Shown here piece after piece: positions 6,775 through 13,647 of a stretch of 17,496 nucleotides of DNA (position 1 is its first letter; each line of letters opens with the position of its first letter). The stretch is from an uncultured Rikenella sp. Its GTDB lineage: Bacteria > Bacteroidota > Bacteroidia > Bacteroidales > Rikenellaceae. The notes below the pieces were generated by a model, which worked only from the letters and a program-made list of their open reading frames with translations, had not been told where the DNA came from and ran no database searches. The position numbers were made by a program, and so were the translations under genes. The stretch spans positions 1 through 17,496 of the forward strand of contig NZ_CAJTMN010000043.1 in NCBI RefSeq assembly GCF_910577125.1, read 5' to 3'.

Positions 6775-7404
6775 ATGAAAAAAATTCTACTTCAGGTCCT
6801 TTTGCTGGCAGCGATCGCGGCACTGGTGTGGTGGCTCTATTCGTTGTTCAACACGCCGCTGGAGTTCGAACGTATTCGCAAGGAACGCGAAGCGCAGGTG
6901 GTGGAACGCTTGAAGGATGTGCGCGAGGCGCAGCGCGCTTACCGGGCGAAATACATGAAGTTTACGCCGAACTTCGACTCGCTGATCGCTTTTGTCGAAC
7001 ACGACTCGCTGGTGCTCGAACGGGCCATCGGTTCGGAGGACGACTCGCTGGCGATGGCTTTGGGACAGGTGCGGCGCGAGAAGTTCCGGGTGGCGGTGAA
7101 GGATACCGTGCAGTTCTATACGCTGGGCGGGGATTTCAATAACCTGCGCTACATCCCCTTCTCGATCGAGGCGACGGGCGAATTGCAGCAGTTTGCGATG
7201 GATACCGCGTCGATCGAAACCGAATCCAAGGTGGTGGTGCCGGTGGTGGAGGTTTTTGCGCAATATCCGACCTTCCTGGGCGATTTGGACAAACAGGAGC
7301 TGATCAACTTCCGCGACTATCAGGTGAATACGCTGAGCCGGGCGGACGGTTTGAAGGTGGGGTCGCTGACTGCTACCACCAACGAGGCGGGGAACTGGGA
7401 GTAG
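6775..7404 (+). CDS. Membrane-anchored protein of unknown function
   Basis: I do not recognise a named family. The 209-residue product has one N-terminal membrane segment (about residues 4-25, VLLLAAIAALVWWLYSLF), then a charged helical stretch rich in Arg and Glu (about 30-60: FERIRKEREAQVVERLKD, REAQRAYRAKY), and a mixed domain to the C-terminus. The helix after the anchor and the phrase FTPNFDSLIAFV give a layout reminiscent of pseudopilin-like or coiled-coil-anchored proteins, but nothing decides it. The larger part is probably periplasmic. It is the first gene of a plus-strand group with the DUF3822-like gene and rsmD; an 82-bp gap with a weak hairpin separates it from the next gene. Confidence 0.7.
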   Translation: MKKILLQVLLLAAIAALVWWLYSLFNTPLEFERIRKEREAQVVERLKDVREAQRAYRAKYMKFTPNFDSLIAFVEHDSLVLERAIGSEDDSLAMALGQVRREKFRVAVKDTVQFYTLGGDFNNLRYIPFSIEATGELQQFAMDTASIETESKVVVPVVEVFAQYPTFLGDLDKQELINFRDYQVNTLSRADGLKVGSLTATTNEAGNWE

Positions 7405-7438
7405 ATGCTGTTTTCGAAGGCGGTTGTCCTTCTTATTC

Positions 7439-7476
7439 GGGCGGCTTTTCACGAGTCGCCCTTCATCTCAATTTTT
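7439..7476 (+). terminator. Weak terminator candidate
   Basis: GGGCGGC (7439-7445) and GTCGCCC (7455-7461) can form a 7-bp stem with one G-U pair and a 9-nt loop; TTTTTT follows ten bases later. The distance to the T-run makes termination uncertain. Confidence 0.3.
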
Positions 7477-7486
7477 TCATTATTCC

Positions 7487-8248
7487 ATGCGGGACGTAGC
7501 GCGGAATCATTTGAGAAGCAGAGAATTATCCATTCAGATCGGTCTGAATGGATTTTCTTTTGTGGTCTTCGATGTCGGAGAGGCGGTCGAGGGAGGAGGG
7601 GTCGATGCCCGGGATGCGATCGTGCGGGCGGCGGCTTATCGCGAGACCGATATGGCCTCTATTCTGGCTCAGGAACCGATGCTGACGGCGGCGACTCCGC
7701 CGCTCAGGAGGGTGTTCGTGGGGTGTGCGACGGATAACGTCCTGCTGGTGCCCCAGCCGCTCTTCGAACCGGAGCGGGCGGAACAGTATCTGACGGCGGC
7801 CAATATGTATGTGCCGGGGATGACCACCTTGTCGAACAACCTGATCTCGTCGCAGGCGGCGGCGGTGTGGCAGGTCGATTCGGGGATTGCGGCGGTCTTG
7901 CTGCAGCTTTATCCGGCGGCCTTGTTCTACCATCCGCTCCTGCTGGAGCTGGAGGCGACGCCGAACGATTGTGTGCAGGTGGTGCTGGACGGCGAGGTGG
8001 CGCATGTGACGGTCTCGCATCAGGGGTTGTATGCGGCCGAGACGATGCGGGTCGACACGCCGGAGGAGTTGCTCTACTATGTGCAGAAGCTGCTGAAAAA
8101 CGACGGGTTTACGACCTACCGGATCGTCTTGACAGGCGAGGGGGTCGGGAGGTTGCAGGAGTTTTTCGCCCGCTATTTCGGCGAGGTGGATGCTCGGGAG
8201 GTGAAGTTTTATAATCATCAACGGGTCAGGGAGCTATGCGTATTGTAG
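7487..8248 (+). CDS. DUF3822 family protein
   Basis: The 253-residue product resembles the Bacteroidota DUF3822 family, whose function is not established. The N-terminal strand pair ELSIQIGLNGFSFVVFD and the later segments NNLISSQAAAVW, VQVVLDGEVAHVTVSHQG and YRIVLTGEG alternate strands and helices in a way that suggests an actin-like (ASKHA) fold; that is inference from pattern only. No signal peptide is seen, so it is probably cytosolic. I chose the ATG at 7487 because the 21 residues added by the ATG at 7424 are not protein-like. Its 3' end overlaps rsmD by 13 bp, so the two are translationally linked. This pairing suggests an RNA-modification-related role but does not show one. Confidence 0.8.
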   Translation: MRDVARNHLRSRELSIQIGLNGFSFVVFDVGEAVEGGGVDARDAIVRAAAYRETDMASILAQEPMLTAATPPLRRVFVGCATDNVLLVPQPLFEPERAEQYLTAANMYVPGMTTLSNNLISSQAAAVWQVDSGIAAVLLQLYPAALFYHPLLLELEATPNDCVQVVLDGEVAHVTVSHQGLYAAETMRVDTPEELLYYVQKLLKNDGFTTYRIVLTGEGVGRLQEFFARYFGEVDAREVKFYNHQRVRELCVL

Positions 8249-8781
8249 GGGGTGTCCGCAGGCGACGGCAGATTGTGCCGCCGCGCAATTTCAGGGCGAG
8301 GCCGACGACGGATTTTGCGAAAGAGAATCTCTTCAATGTGTTGCAGAATCTCTATGATTTGGAGCAGGTCGAGGTGCTGGATCTCTTTTCGGGAACGGGG
8401 TCGATCAGTTATGAGTTCGCTTCGCGGGGGGCGGAGCGGGTGGTGTCGGTGGAGATGAATCCGGTGCATCAGCGCTTCATCGCGGCTACGGCGCAGGAGC
8501 TCGGTTTCGGGCAGATTCAGAGCATCAAAACCAATGTTTTCGTCTATCTGAAGAGTATGGCGGGGACGGAGAGTTTCGATCTGGTTTTTGCCGATCCGCC
8601 GTACGATATGCCGGGGGTCGAGCGGTTGCCGGAATTGGTTTTCGAGGGGGGATTTGTGCGGGAGGGGGGAATTTTTGTGCTGGAGCATTCGGCTCAGAAA
8701 GATTTTTCGGATTATCCGAACTTTTGGGAACGAAGGAGTTACGGAAGCGTGCAGTTTTCGTTTTTCCGCTGCGAGGAATAA
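8236..8781 (+). CDS. rsmD: 16S rRNA (guanine(966)-N(2))-methyltransferase RsmD
   Basis: RsmD methylates N2 of G966 in 16S rRNA using S-adenosylmethionine. The 181-residue length fits. The N-terminus MRIVGGVRRRRQI and RPTTDFAKENLFNVL (22-36) form the family's RNA-contact segment. The SAM-binding motif I is LDLFSGTGSISYE (48-60), the acidic motif II is VVSVEMN, and the catalytic motif IV is DPPY (120-123). It overlaps the upstream gene by 13 bp and is followed by the tRNA-Asp promoter. Assignment is firm. Confidence 0.96.
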   Translation: MRIVGGVRRRRQIVPPRNFRARPTTDFAKENLFNVLQNLYDLEQVEVLDLFSGTGSISYEFASRGAERVVSVEMNPVHQRFIAATAQELGFGQIQSIKTNVFVYLKSMAGTESFDLVFADPPYDMPGVERLPELVFEGGFVREGGIFVLEHSAQKDFSDYPNFWERRSYGSVQFSFFRCEE

Positions 8782-8795
8782 AATTCGGGAAATCG

Positions 8796-8826
8796 TTTGC
8801 AGTTTCGAGAAAGATGTCTATCTTTG
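8796..8826 (+). promoter_or_regulatory. Promoter of tRNA-Asp
   Basis: TTTG (8796-8799) and TATCTTTG (8819-8826) match the Bacteroidota -33/-7 consensus with a 19-bp spacer. The predicted start near 8833 is about 26 bp before the tRNA. Confidence 0.75.
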
Positions 8827-8858
8827 CACCGCAATCTCGGAGAGGGGTTGCGGAGTAC

Positions 8859-8932
8859 GGTGCGGTAGTTCAGCTGGTTAGAATACCTGCCTGTCACGCA
8901 GGGGGTCGCGAGTTCGAGTCTCGTCCGCACCG
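8859..8932 (+). tRNA. tRNA-Asp (anticodon GTC)
   Basis: The 74-nt cloverleaf has the acceptor stem GGTGCGG paired with CCGCACC (8925-8931), a D-arm with AGCTGGTTAGA, an anticodon stem CCTGC/GCAGG with loop CTGTCAC (GTC at 8893-8895), and a T-arm with GTTCGAGTC. The discriminator is G, as expected for tRNA-Asp. The 3' CCA is not encoded. It has its own promoter and terminator. Confidence 0.97.
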
Positions 8933-8939
8933 CAGAAGG

Positions 8940-8984
8940 TCTCCGTAAAAATCTATCAAATAGATTTTTACGGAGATTTTTTTT
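8940..8984 (+). terminator. Intrinsic terminator of tRNA-Asp
   Basis: TCTCCGTAAAAATCTA (8940-8955) pairs perfectly with TAGATTTTTACGGAGA (8961-8976), a 16-bp stem with a 5-nt loop, followed by eight T. Confidence 0.93.
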
Positions 8985-9041
8985 GTGGTATGTTGAACTA
9001 TGGGGTATAGACAGCCAGTTTTTGAGTGCCGCGCGGCCTCC

Positions 9042-9232
9042 GTTTATTCCGAGAGGCAACGCAACAGAAGACCGTACCCACGGTTGTATGTATGGTTGGG
9101 ATTGAGGTGCTGCGTGCCGAAGTACAAGAATATACCGTTAGTTCCGCGGGTTGCAAGCGACCAGCTATAGCTGTGGTTGCCAACGTTCCACAATGCCCCT
9201 TCGCCGCTGCCGCGGTAGCCCGGGGCGGGGCG
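9042..9232 (-). repeat. Cassette C3: silent C-terminal FISUMP-type segment
   Basis: On the minus strand the frame from the box PAPG (9229-9218) to the stop at 9044-9046 encodes GYRGSGEGALWNVG, then YSWS, FLYFG and NRGYGLLLRCLSE-stop, 58 residues counted from GYR. It has no start codon of its own. The frame happens to remain open into C4, but there it reads C4 in the wrong frame, so the longer product is an artefact. The 23 bp at 9042-9064 are identical to the other cassettes. C3 follows C4 with only about ten bases between the C4 stop and the C3 box, so they form a tandem array with a 196-bp period. Confidence 0.82.
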
Positions 9233-9237
9233 TTTCC

Positions 9238-9437
9238 GTTTATTCCGAGAGGCAACGCAACTGAAGAGCGTGGCCGCGGTAGTCCGCGGTGCCGGGGGTG
9301 AGGCTCGCCACGCTGAAATCCAAGTACAAACTACGGTAGTGGTCGCCCGAATCGTAGGATGTGGACGACCAACTATACCCGGCGTTGTCGATGTCCCACA
9401 ATGTACCCGCATTGCCACTGCGGCTGCCCGGGGCGGG
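9238..9437 (-). repeat. Cassette C4: silent C-terminal FISUMP-type segment
   Basis: Read on the minus strand, PAPGSRSGNAGTLWDID is followed by GYSWSSTS, SLYLDFS and DYRGHALQLRCLSE-stop (stop at 9240-9242): 62 residues from the G after PAP. GYSWSST is the closest of the four to the family consensus GyYWSST. Ser replaces the Tyr of GYR found in the other three. The 23-bp end at 9238-9260 is shared. The cassette begins about 24 bp downstream of the AI-2E permease stop, in the same orientation, with no start codon or promoter, so it could be carried on that operon's mRNA. Confidence 0.82.
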
Positions 9438-9460
9438 GCAAGCCGAGCTGGCAAAGAGGC

Positions 9461-10525
9461 CTATTCCTTCGGGGGAGTCTCGGTGTCGGCGGAGGTGTCG
9501 GGCGGAGGGCTGGGCAGCAGTCGGTATTCTACATAATAGATGCGAATCAACAGCAGAAAACCGGAAAGGAGCAACGGCCCGAAGATGATTCCCCAAAACC
9601 CGAACAGAGGAATCCCCGCGATGACGCCGAAGACCACGATAAGCGGGTGTGTGTCGGCGGCCCGTTTCATCAGGAAAATCCGGCAGACGTTGTCGACGTT
9701 GGCGATGAGCAGTGCCGCTCCGGCCAGCAGGAAAATACCGGGCCAGACAGCGCCCGTGGCAAGTAGGTAGATTCCTAAGGGAACACTTACCAGGGCCGTT
9801 CCTACCATCGGAATCAGACCGCAAACGGCGGTCAGAAAGGCCCAGAACAGGGCGCTGGGGATACCGGTGGCCCAATAGAGCAGCCCGGAGGTCACCATTT
9901 GGGCCAACAGAATGACAGGAATGCCGACGGCGTTGCTGAAAATCATGGTTTTCGCTTCGCGTCGCAGAAGCACCTCGCCCTGGCCGCTGAAAGGCAGGTA
10001 GCGGATCAGAACGGCTTCCATGCGGCGGCCGGCGCTCAGCATGAAGTAGAGAATCACGACGGTCATCAGGATATTGGCCGTGAAACTGTAGGTGGTGTTG
10101 ATGAGCATCGAGGCGAAACGCTGGATGAACACCTCGGACTCGGCCAGCCACCTGCCGGAAATGATCCGGTAGCCGGCCCAGTCGTTGATATGCTCGATCG
10201 AACGGTTGATGCCGGCGATGATTTGGGCCGTCTTCAGATCGGGAATCTCGGTGGCGATCACTTCGAAAATCAGGTAGCCGACGCTCAGCAGCAGGATGCA
10301 GGTTATGGTCACCAGCGTGACGGAAGCGATCCACGGTCTCCAGCGGCGCTCTTCGGTCAGCCGGAACAGGGGCTGGCGCAGAACGGCGTACAGGGTGACG
10401 GCTCCCAGAAAGGCGCCTGTGAAGAAGCTCAGCTGCCGGAAAATGATGATGCCGAGGGCGATCAGGGCGCCCAGAAACAGCAGCCGGCGAAAAACGGCAT
10501 TTTGACGGGTAAGCAGGTCGGACAT
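9461..10525 (-). CDS. AI-2E family transporter (PF01594-type permease)
   Basis: This 354-residue integral membrane protein has about eight hydrophobic segments: two at the N-terminus (about 14-48), one at about 65-90, and a C-terminal group. The family signature DTHPLIVVFGVIAG followed by GFWGIIFGPLL lies near the C-terminus and is decisive. Members include the AI-2 exporter TqsA and Na+/H+ antiporters, so the substrate cannot be assigned. The C-terminus is a Pro/Thr-rich tail (SPPPDTSADTETPPKE). It begins 40 bp after the antiporter stop, so the two probably form an operon, which favours an ion-transport link but does not prove it. Confidence 0.88.
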   Translation of the reverse strand: MSDLLTRQNAVFRRLLFLGALIALGIIIFRQLSFFTGAFLGAVTLYAVLRQPLFRLTEERRWRPWIASVTLVTITCILLLSVGYLIFEVIATEIPDLKTAQIIAGINRSIEHINDWAGYRIISGRWLAESEVFIQRFASMLINTTYSFTANILMTVVILYFMLSAGRRMEAVLIRYLPFSGQGEVLLRREAKTMIFSNAVGIPVILLAQMVTSGLLYWATGIPSALFWAFLTAVCGLIPMVGTALVSVPLGIYLLATGAVWPGIFLLAGAALLIANVDNVCRIFLMKRAADTHPLIVVFGVIAGIPLFGFWGIIFGPLLLSGFLLLIRIYYVEYRLLPSPPPDTSADTETPPKE

Positions 10526-10565
10526 GGCGAATCGAACGTGTGTGGGACGGCTGATCGGCGGTGGA

Positions 10566-12668
10566 TTACGAAATCAACAGAGAGGGGTTGTTCAAATCGG
10601 TGTGACGTGGGTCGCACGGCTGGAGCGGGTAGATCAGGATGTGGCTGTTCGACGGCGCGTAGCGGGTCAGGTAGTCCGGGACGGCAGTCATGCACTTATG
10701 ATAGGAGGCGCCGCCTTTGCGGCTCAGCACCGCCAGCAGGATGTCGTTGGCGCGTACGTCGCGGAACAGGATCAGGAAGTCGTCCCAGTCGTTGAATTCG
10801 TGGAACTCCGCTTCGATCGGATTTTTGGTCTGAATCGTCCGGATGTGGGCCAGGGTGGAGGCGGAGGCATAGAAAACGACTTTCGTGTGGGTGTTCCGCC
10901 CCATGTTCCACACCCGGCGCATCCAGAGGGCGAAGCCCAGCTCTTTTTCGGCCCGGTCGGGAACGAAAACCAGCAGGCGACCGGCGGTCGAAAGCGGTTG
11001 GACGGGCTTGTAGATCAGCGTGGTGATGTGGTTCTGGGTCAGTACGCTGTCGATCGTTGCGCTCGGGAACGGCACGGGCGGTTCGCCCTCCGGTTCGGGA
11101 CGGAGGCCGAGGATCAGGTCGGTGATCTTCTGTTCGTGGAGGGTGCTGACGATGGCGTTGGCGATGTCCGAATCGTAGCGCAGCAGCTCCTGCATCTCGT
11201 TGTCGGTGGCTGCCGCGGTCATCACGGCCCGCTCGAGCACGCGCCGGCCCTGCCGGTCGGCATCGCCTCCGGTTGTCGCGGCGTTCGGGACGACGTGCAG
11301 GGCGTAGAGGCCGTCCCGGTTGCTTTTCGATTTGATCGTCACGCTCAGCTGTACCAGTTCTTCGGCTGTGGCGGGGTAGCCGACCGGAATCAGGATGCGT
11401 TCCGGCGGCAGGTTCCTGTCGGCTTCGGGAGAGCTCTCCGACGCTTCGGCCAGGGCGATGTTCCCGGCGCCGCGCTGGGTGGCGAACGACGCGATGGTGC
11501 AGGTAATCAGGATCATCAGAATCGTCCCGTTCAGTACGCTGTCGTTCAGCAGGCGGATCGGTTCGCCGGTCTCGGTGTGGCCGGTGACGATGCCGTAGCC
11601 GACCATCACGGCGGCCAGGGTAGCGGCGGCCTGGGCGTTGCTCAGTCCGAAGATCAGGCGGCGCTGGTCGATGGTGTAGCGGAAGCTCTTCTGGGTGGCC
11701 AGGGCGGCCAGAAACTTGGCTAAGGTGGCTACGACGGTCATCACGATCGCCACTTTGATGGTCTCGAAGTCTTTGAAAAAGGCGCGGTAGTCGATCAGCA
11801 TCCCCACGCCGATCAGGAAGAAGGGGATGAAGATGGCGTTGCCGACGAATTCGATCCGGTTCATCAGCGGCGAGGTGCGCGGAATCAGCCGGTTCATGGC
11901 CAGACCGGCCAGAAAGGCGCCGATGATCGGTTCGATGCCGGCGGTCTCGGCCAGAAAAGCGCCGAGAAAGACGATGACCAGTACGAAAATATATTGCGAG
12001 ACGTTGTCGTGGAACCGTTTGAAGAACCAGCGCCCCAGCAGCGGGAAGAGCAGGAGCACGATGGCGCCGAAGAGGGTCAGCGAGAGGCCCAGCCGGAGCC
12101 AGAATCCGTTGTCTACGGAGCCGGCCGAGAGGCCGACGATGATGGTCAGCACGAGCAGGGCCAGGGTGTCGGTAATCATCGTCCCGCCGACGGTGATGGT
12201 CACGGCTTGGTTTTTCGTCACGCCCAGTTTGCTGACGATCGGATAGGTGATCAGGGTGTGGGAGGCGAACATGCTGGCCAGCAGGATCGAGGTCAGGAGA
12301 TTGAAATTCAGCAGGTAGAGGCTGGCCAGAATGCCCAGAATCATTGGGATGAAGAAGGTGTACAGGCCGAAAAGCAGACTTCGGCCGCTGTTTTTCTTGA
12401 AATCCGCGATGTCGATCTCCAGCCCGGCGAGGAACATGATATAAAGGAGTCCGACGGTGCCGGAGAGAATGATGCTGCTGTCGCGTTCCATGAGGTTGAA
12501 GCCGAAGGGGCCGACGACGGCTCCGGCGATGATCAGTCCCAGCAGGTGCGGGATGCGGATTCGGTTGAGTAGCAGCGGTGCGAAGAGGATGATGATCAGA
12601 ATGAGCAGGAATTTCAGCACCGGATTGGTGAACGGCAGCGTGAAGTCGGTGAGTGTCAGGGGCAGCAT
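10566..12668 (-). CDS. Cation:proton antiporter, CPA2 family, with C-terminal Usp-like region
   Basis: The 700-residue protein has an N-terminal Na+/H+ exchanger domain (about 15-410) with some twelve hydrophobic segments. In the CPA2 core the motif TMITDTLAL (163-171, Thr166-Asp167) is the ion-binding pair. RIPHLLGLIIAGAVVGP and GLLYIMFLAGLEID are classic CPA2 sequences. A soluble part follows: PPERILIPVGYP and LYALHVVP near 425-470 resemble a universal stress protein fold, with a further about 200-residue region to the end. Such proteins swap protons for Na+ or K+ at the inner membrane; the soluble part probably senses a ligand. It is divergent from the ArsC-like gene and upstream of the AI-2E permease. 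Confidence 0.9.
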   Translation of the reverse strand: MLPLTLTDFTLPFTNPVLKFLLILIIILFAPLLLNRIRIPHLLGLIIAGAVVGPFGFNLMERDSSIILSGTVGLLYIMFLAGLEIDIADFKKNSGRSLLFGLYTFFIPMILGILASLYLLNFNLLTSILLASMFASHTLITYPIVSKLGVTKNQAVTITVGGTMITDTLALLVLTIIVGLSAGSVDNGFWLRLGLSLTLFGAIVLLLFPLLGRWFFKRFHDNVSQYIFVLVIVFLGAFLAETAGIEPIIGAFLAGLAMNRLIPRTSPLMNRIEFVGNAIFIPFFLIGVGMLIDYRAFFKDFETIKVAIVMTVVATLAKFLAALATQKSFRYTIDQRRLIFGLSNAQAAATLAAVMVGYGIVTGHTETGEPIRLLNDSVLNGTILMILITCTIASFATQRGAGNIALAEASESSPEADRNLPPERILIPVGYPATAEELVQLSVTIKSKSNRDGLYALHVVPNAATTGGDADRQGRRVLERAVMTAAATDNEMQELLRYDSDIANAIVSTLHEQKITDLILGLRPEPEGEPPVPFPSATIDSVLTQNHITTLIYKPVQPLSTAGRLLVFVPDRAEKELGFALWMRRVWNMGRNTHTKVVFYASASTLAHIRTIQTKNPIEAEFHEFNDWDDFLILFRDVRANDILLAVLSRKGGASYHKCMTAVPDYLTRYAPSNSHILIYPLQPCDPRHTDLNNPSLLIS

Positions 12669-12697
12669 GGAGCGGTTCGGGTTTGGAGTGAAATCGT

Positions 12698-12705
12698 TAC
12701 TTTTG
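12698..12705 (+). promoter_or_regulatory. Candidate -7 element for the ArsC-like gene
   Basis: TACTTTTG matches TAnnTTTG and lies 28 bp before the ATG at 12733. A TTTG at 12682-12685 is only 12 bp upstream, so there is no properly spaced -33 box. Confidence 0.45.
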
Positions 12706-12732
12706 CAATACGATCGAACACATGTAACAAAA

Positions 12733-13095
12733 ATGAGGCCATTGCTTTTGTATTATCCGAAGTGCGACACTTGTCGCCTGGCACTCAGGTGGTTGGCGGA
12801 GCAGGGGGTGGAGGCGGAGCTGCGGGACATCGCAGTCGACCGCCCCACCGAAGCGGAGTTGAAGGAGTGGGTGTCGAGGAGCGGTTTGCCGGTCAGAAAG
12901 TTTTTCAATACCAGCGGGTTGCGCTATAAGGAGCTGGGGTTGAAAGAGAAACTGGGCGGGATGTCGGACGGGGAGATGATCGGTCTGCTGGCGACGGACG
13001 GGATGTTGGTGAAGCGTCCGTTGCTGGTGGCGGGCGATCGGGTGCGGGTCGGATTCCGGCCCGAGGAGTGGGACGCGGTTTTGCACGCTTTTTGA
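12733..13095 (+). CDS. ArsC/Spx family thioredoxin-fold protein
   Basis: The 120-residue product begins MRPLLLYYPKCDTCRLALRWL, the ArsC/Spx signature with a Cys11-x-x-Cys14 pair. DIAVDRPTEAELKEWV, KFFNTSGLRYKELGL and LVKRPLLV complete the fold, the last being the conserved cis-proline segment. The class includes glutaredoxin-dependent arsenate reductases and redox regulators. No ars genes are nearby, and YffB-like members of unknown function look just like this, so arsenate reduction is not shown. I set the start at ATG 12733 because the conserved YYPKCDTC follows at once; upstream in-frame sequence covers the promoter. A DoxX gene follows after 38 bp, probably in the same operon. Confidence 0.88.
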   Translation: MRPLLLYYPKCDTCRLALRWLAEQGVEAELRDIAVDRPTEAELKEWVSRSGLPVRKFFNTSGLRYKELGLKEKLGGMSDGEMIGLLATDGMLVKRPLLVAGDRVRVGFRPEEWDAVLHAF

Positions 13096-13133
13096 TGGAC
13101 GGGAGGGAAAAATCACCAAACCTACACGAAATT

Positions 13134-13571
13134 ATGAAAACGAATGGAAATCCCTGGCTGCGATTTTTGTTGAGCGAACGTTATGTCGATCTGGCGTTGT
13201 TTCTGCTGCGTCTGTTTGCCGGCGGTCTTTTGTTTGTGCACGGGGTGGCGAAACTGGAACAGTATACGGCATTGAAGGATGGCTTTCCCGATCCGATCGG
13301 GTGGGGAGGCGCCGCGTCGCTTGTGATGATCATTCTGGTCGAAATCGGGTGTTCGCTGTTGGTTGTCAGCGGATTGTTGACCCGATTCGCGCTGATTCCG
13401 ATGATTTTCTCGATGATCATGGCGATGACTACCCACGGCGGGACGGGGCTGTGGAGCGTTGAATTGCCGCTGCTTTATGTCGGGATGTTTGTCATATTGT
13501 TTGTGAGCGGCCCCGGTCGTTACTCCATCGACCGGCTGATCGGAAAAGTGCTGAGTCGGCCCGAAGCATAA
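13134..13571 (+). CDS. DoxX family membrane protein
   Basis: The 145-residue protein has four hydrophobic helices with the DoxX pattern: LALFLLRLFAGGLLFVHGVAKL, LVMIILVEIGCSLLVVSGLLTR, FALIPMIFSMIMAMTTH and the C-terminal LPLLYVGMFVILFVSGPGRYSID. The phrases RLFAGGLLFVHGVAKL and GPGRYSID are typical. Bacterial DoxX proteins have been linked to redox and sulfur metabolism, but the role of this group is not settled. ATG 13134 is chosen over 13068 because the upstream residues overlap the ArsC-like gene and are not conserved-looking. The pairing with a thioredoxin-fold gene fits a redox role. A strong terminator follows. Confidence 0.88.
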   Translation: MKTNGNPWLRFLLSERYVDLALFLLRLFAGGLLFVHGVAKLEQYTALKDGFPDPIGWGGAASLVMIILVEIGCSLLVVSGLLTRFALIPMIFSMIMAMTTHGGTGLWSVELPLLYVGMFVILFVSGPGRYSIDRLIGKVLSRPEA

Positions 13572-13596
13572 AATTCAGGTATACTCGTTTGCCTGT

Positions 13597-13647
13597 GAAA
13601 CGCCTCGTTTTCTCTCTGAGAACGAGGCGTTTCGATTATTTTTTTAT
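13597..13647 (+). terminator. Intrinsic terminator after the DoxX gene
   Basis: GAAACGCCTCGTT (13597-13609) pairs perfectly with AACGAGGCGTTTC (13621-13633), a 13-bp stem with an 11-nt loop, followed by GATTATTTTTTTATT. Confidence 0.92.

Noticed and set aside
8859..9064. tRNA-Asp as attachment site for an integrated element carrying C3 and C4
   Set aside because: No repeat of the tRNA 3' end is seen near the cassettes, no integrase is present, and the tRNA's own terminator is intact between them.
177..9437. A diversity-generating retroelement (template and variable repeats)
   Set aside because: The C-type-lectin-like ends and clustered variable codons fit DGR targets, but the cassettes differ at all three codon positions, at non-adenine sites and in length. 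No cassette looks like an adenine-rich template, and no reverse transcriptase is in the window. It stays possible that a DGR outside the window acts on the main gene.
9042..9437. Integron-type gene cassettes or a CRISPR array
   Set aside because: Units do hold a repeated end, but there is no attC-like fold, no integrase and no short regular repeats with spacers. The variable parts are homologous protein-coding sequence.
10524..11723. A long plus-strand open frame opposite the antiporter
   Set aside because: It is Gly/Val/Asp-rich with no motif, and it is antisense to a clear CPA2 antiporter.
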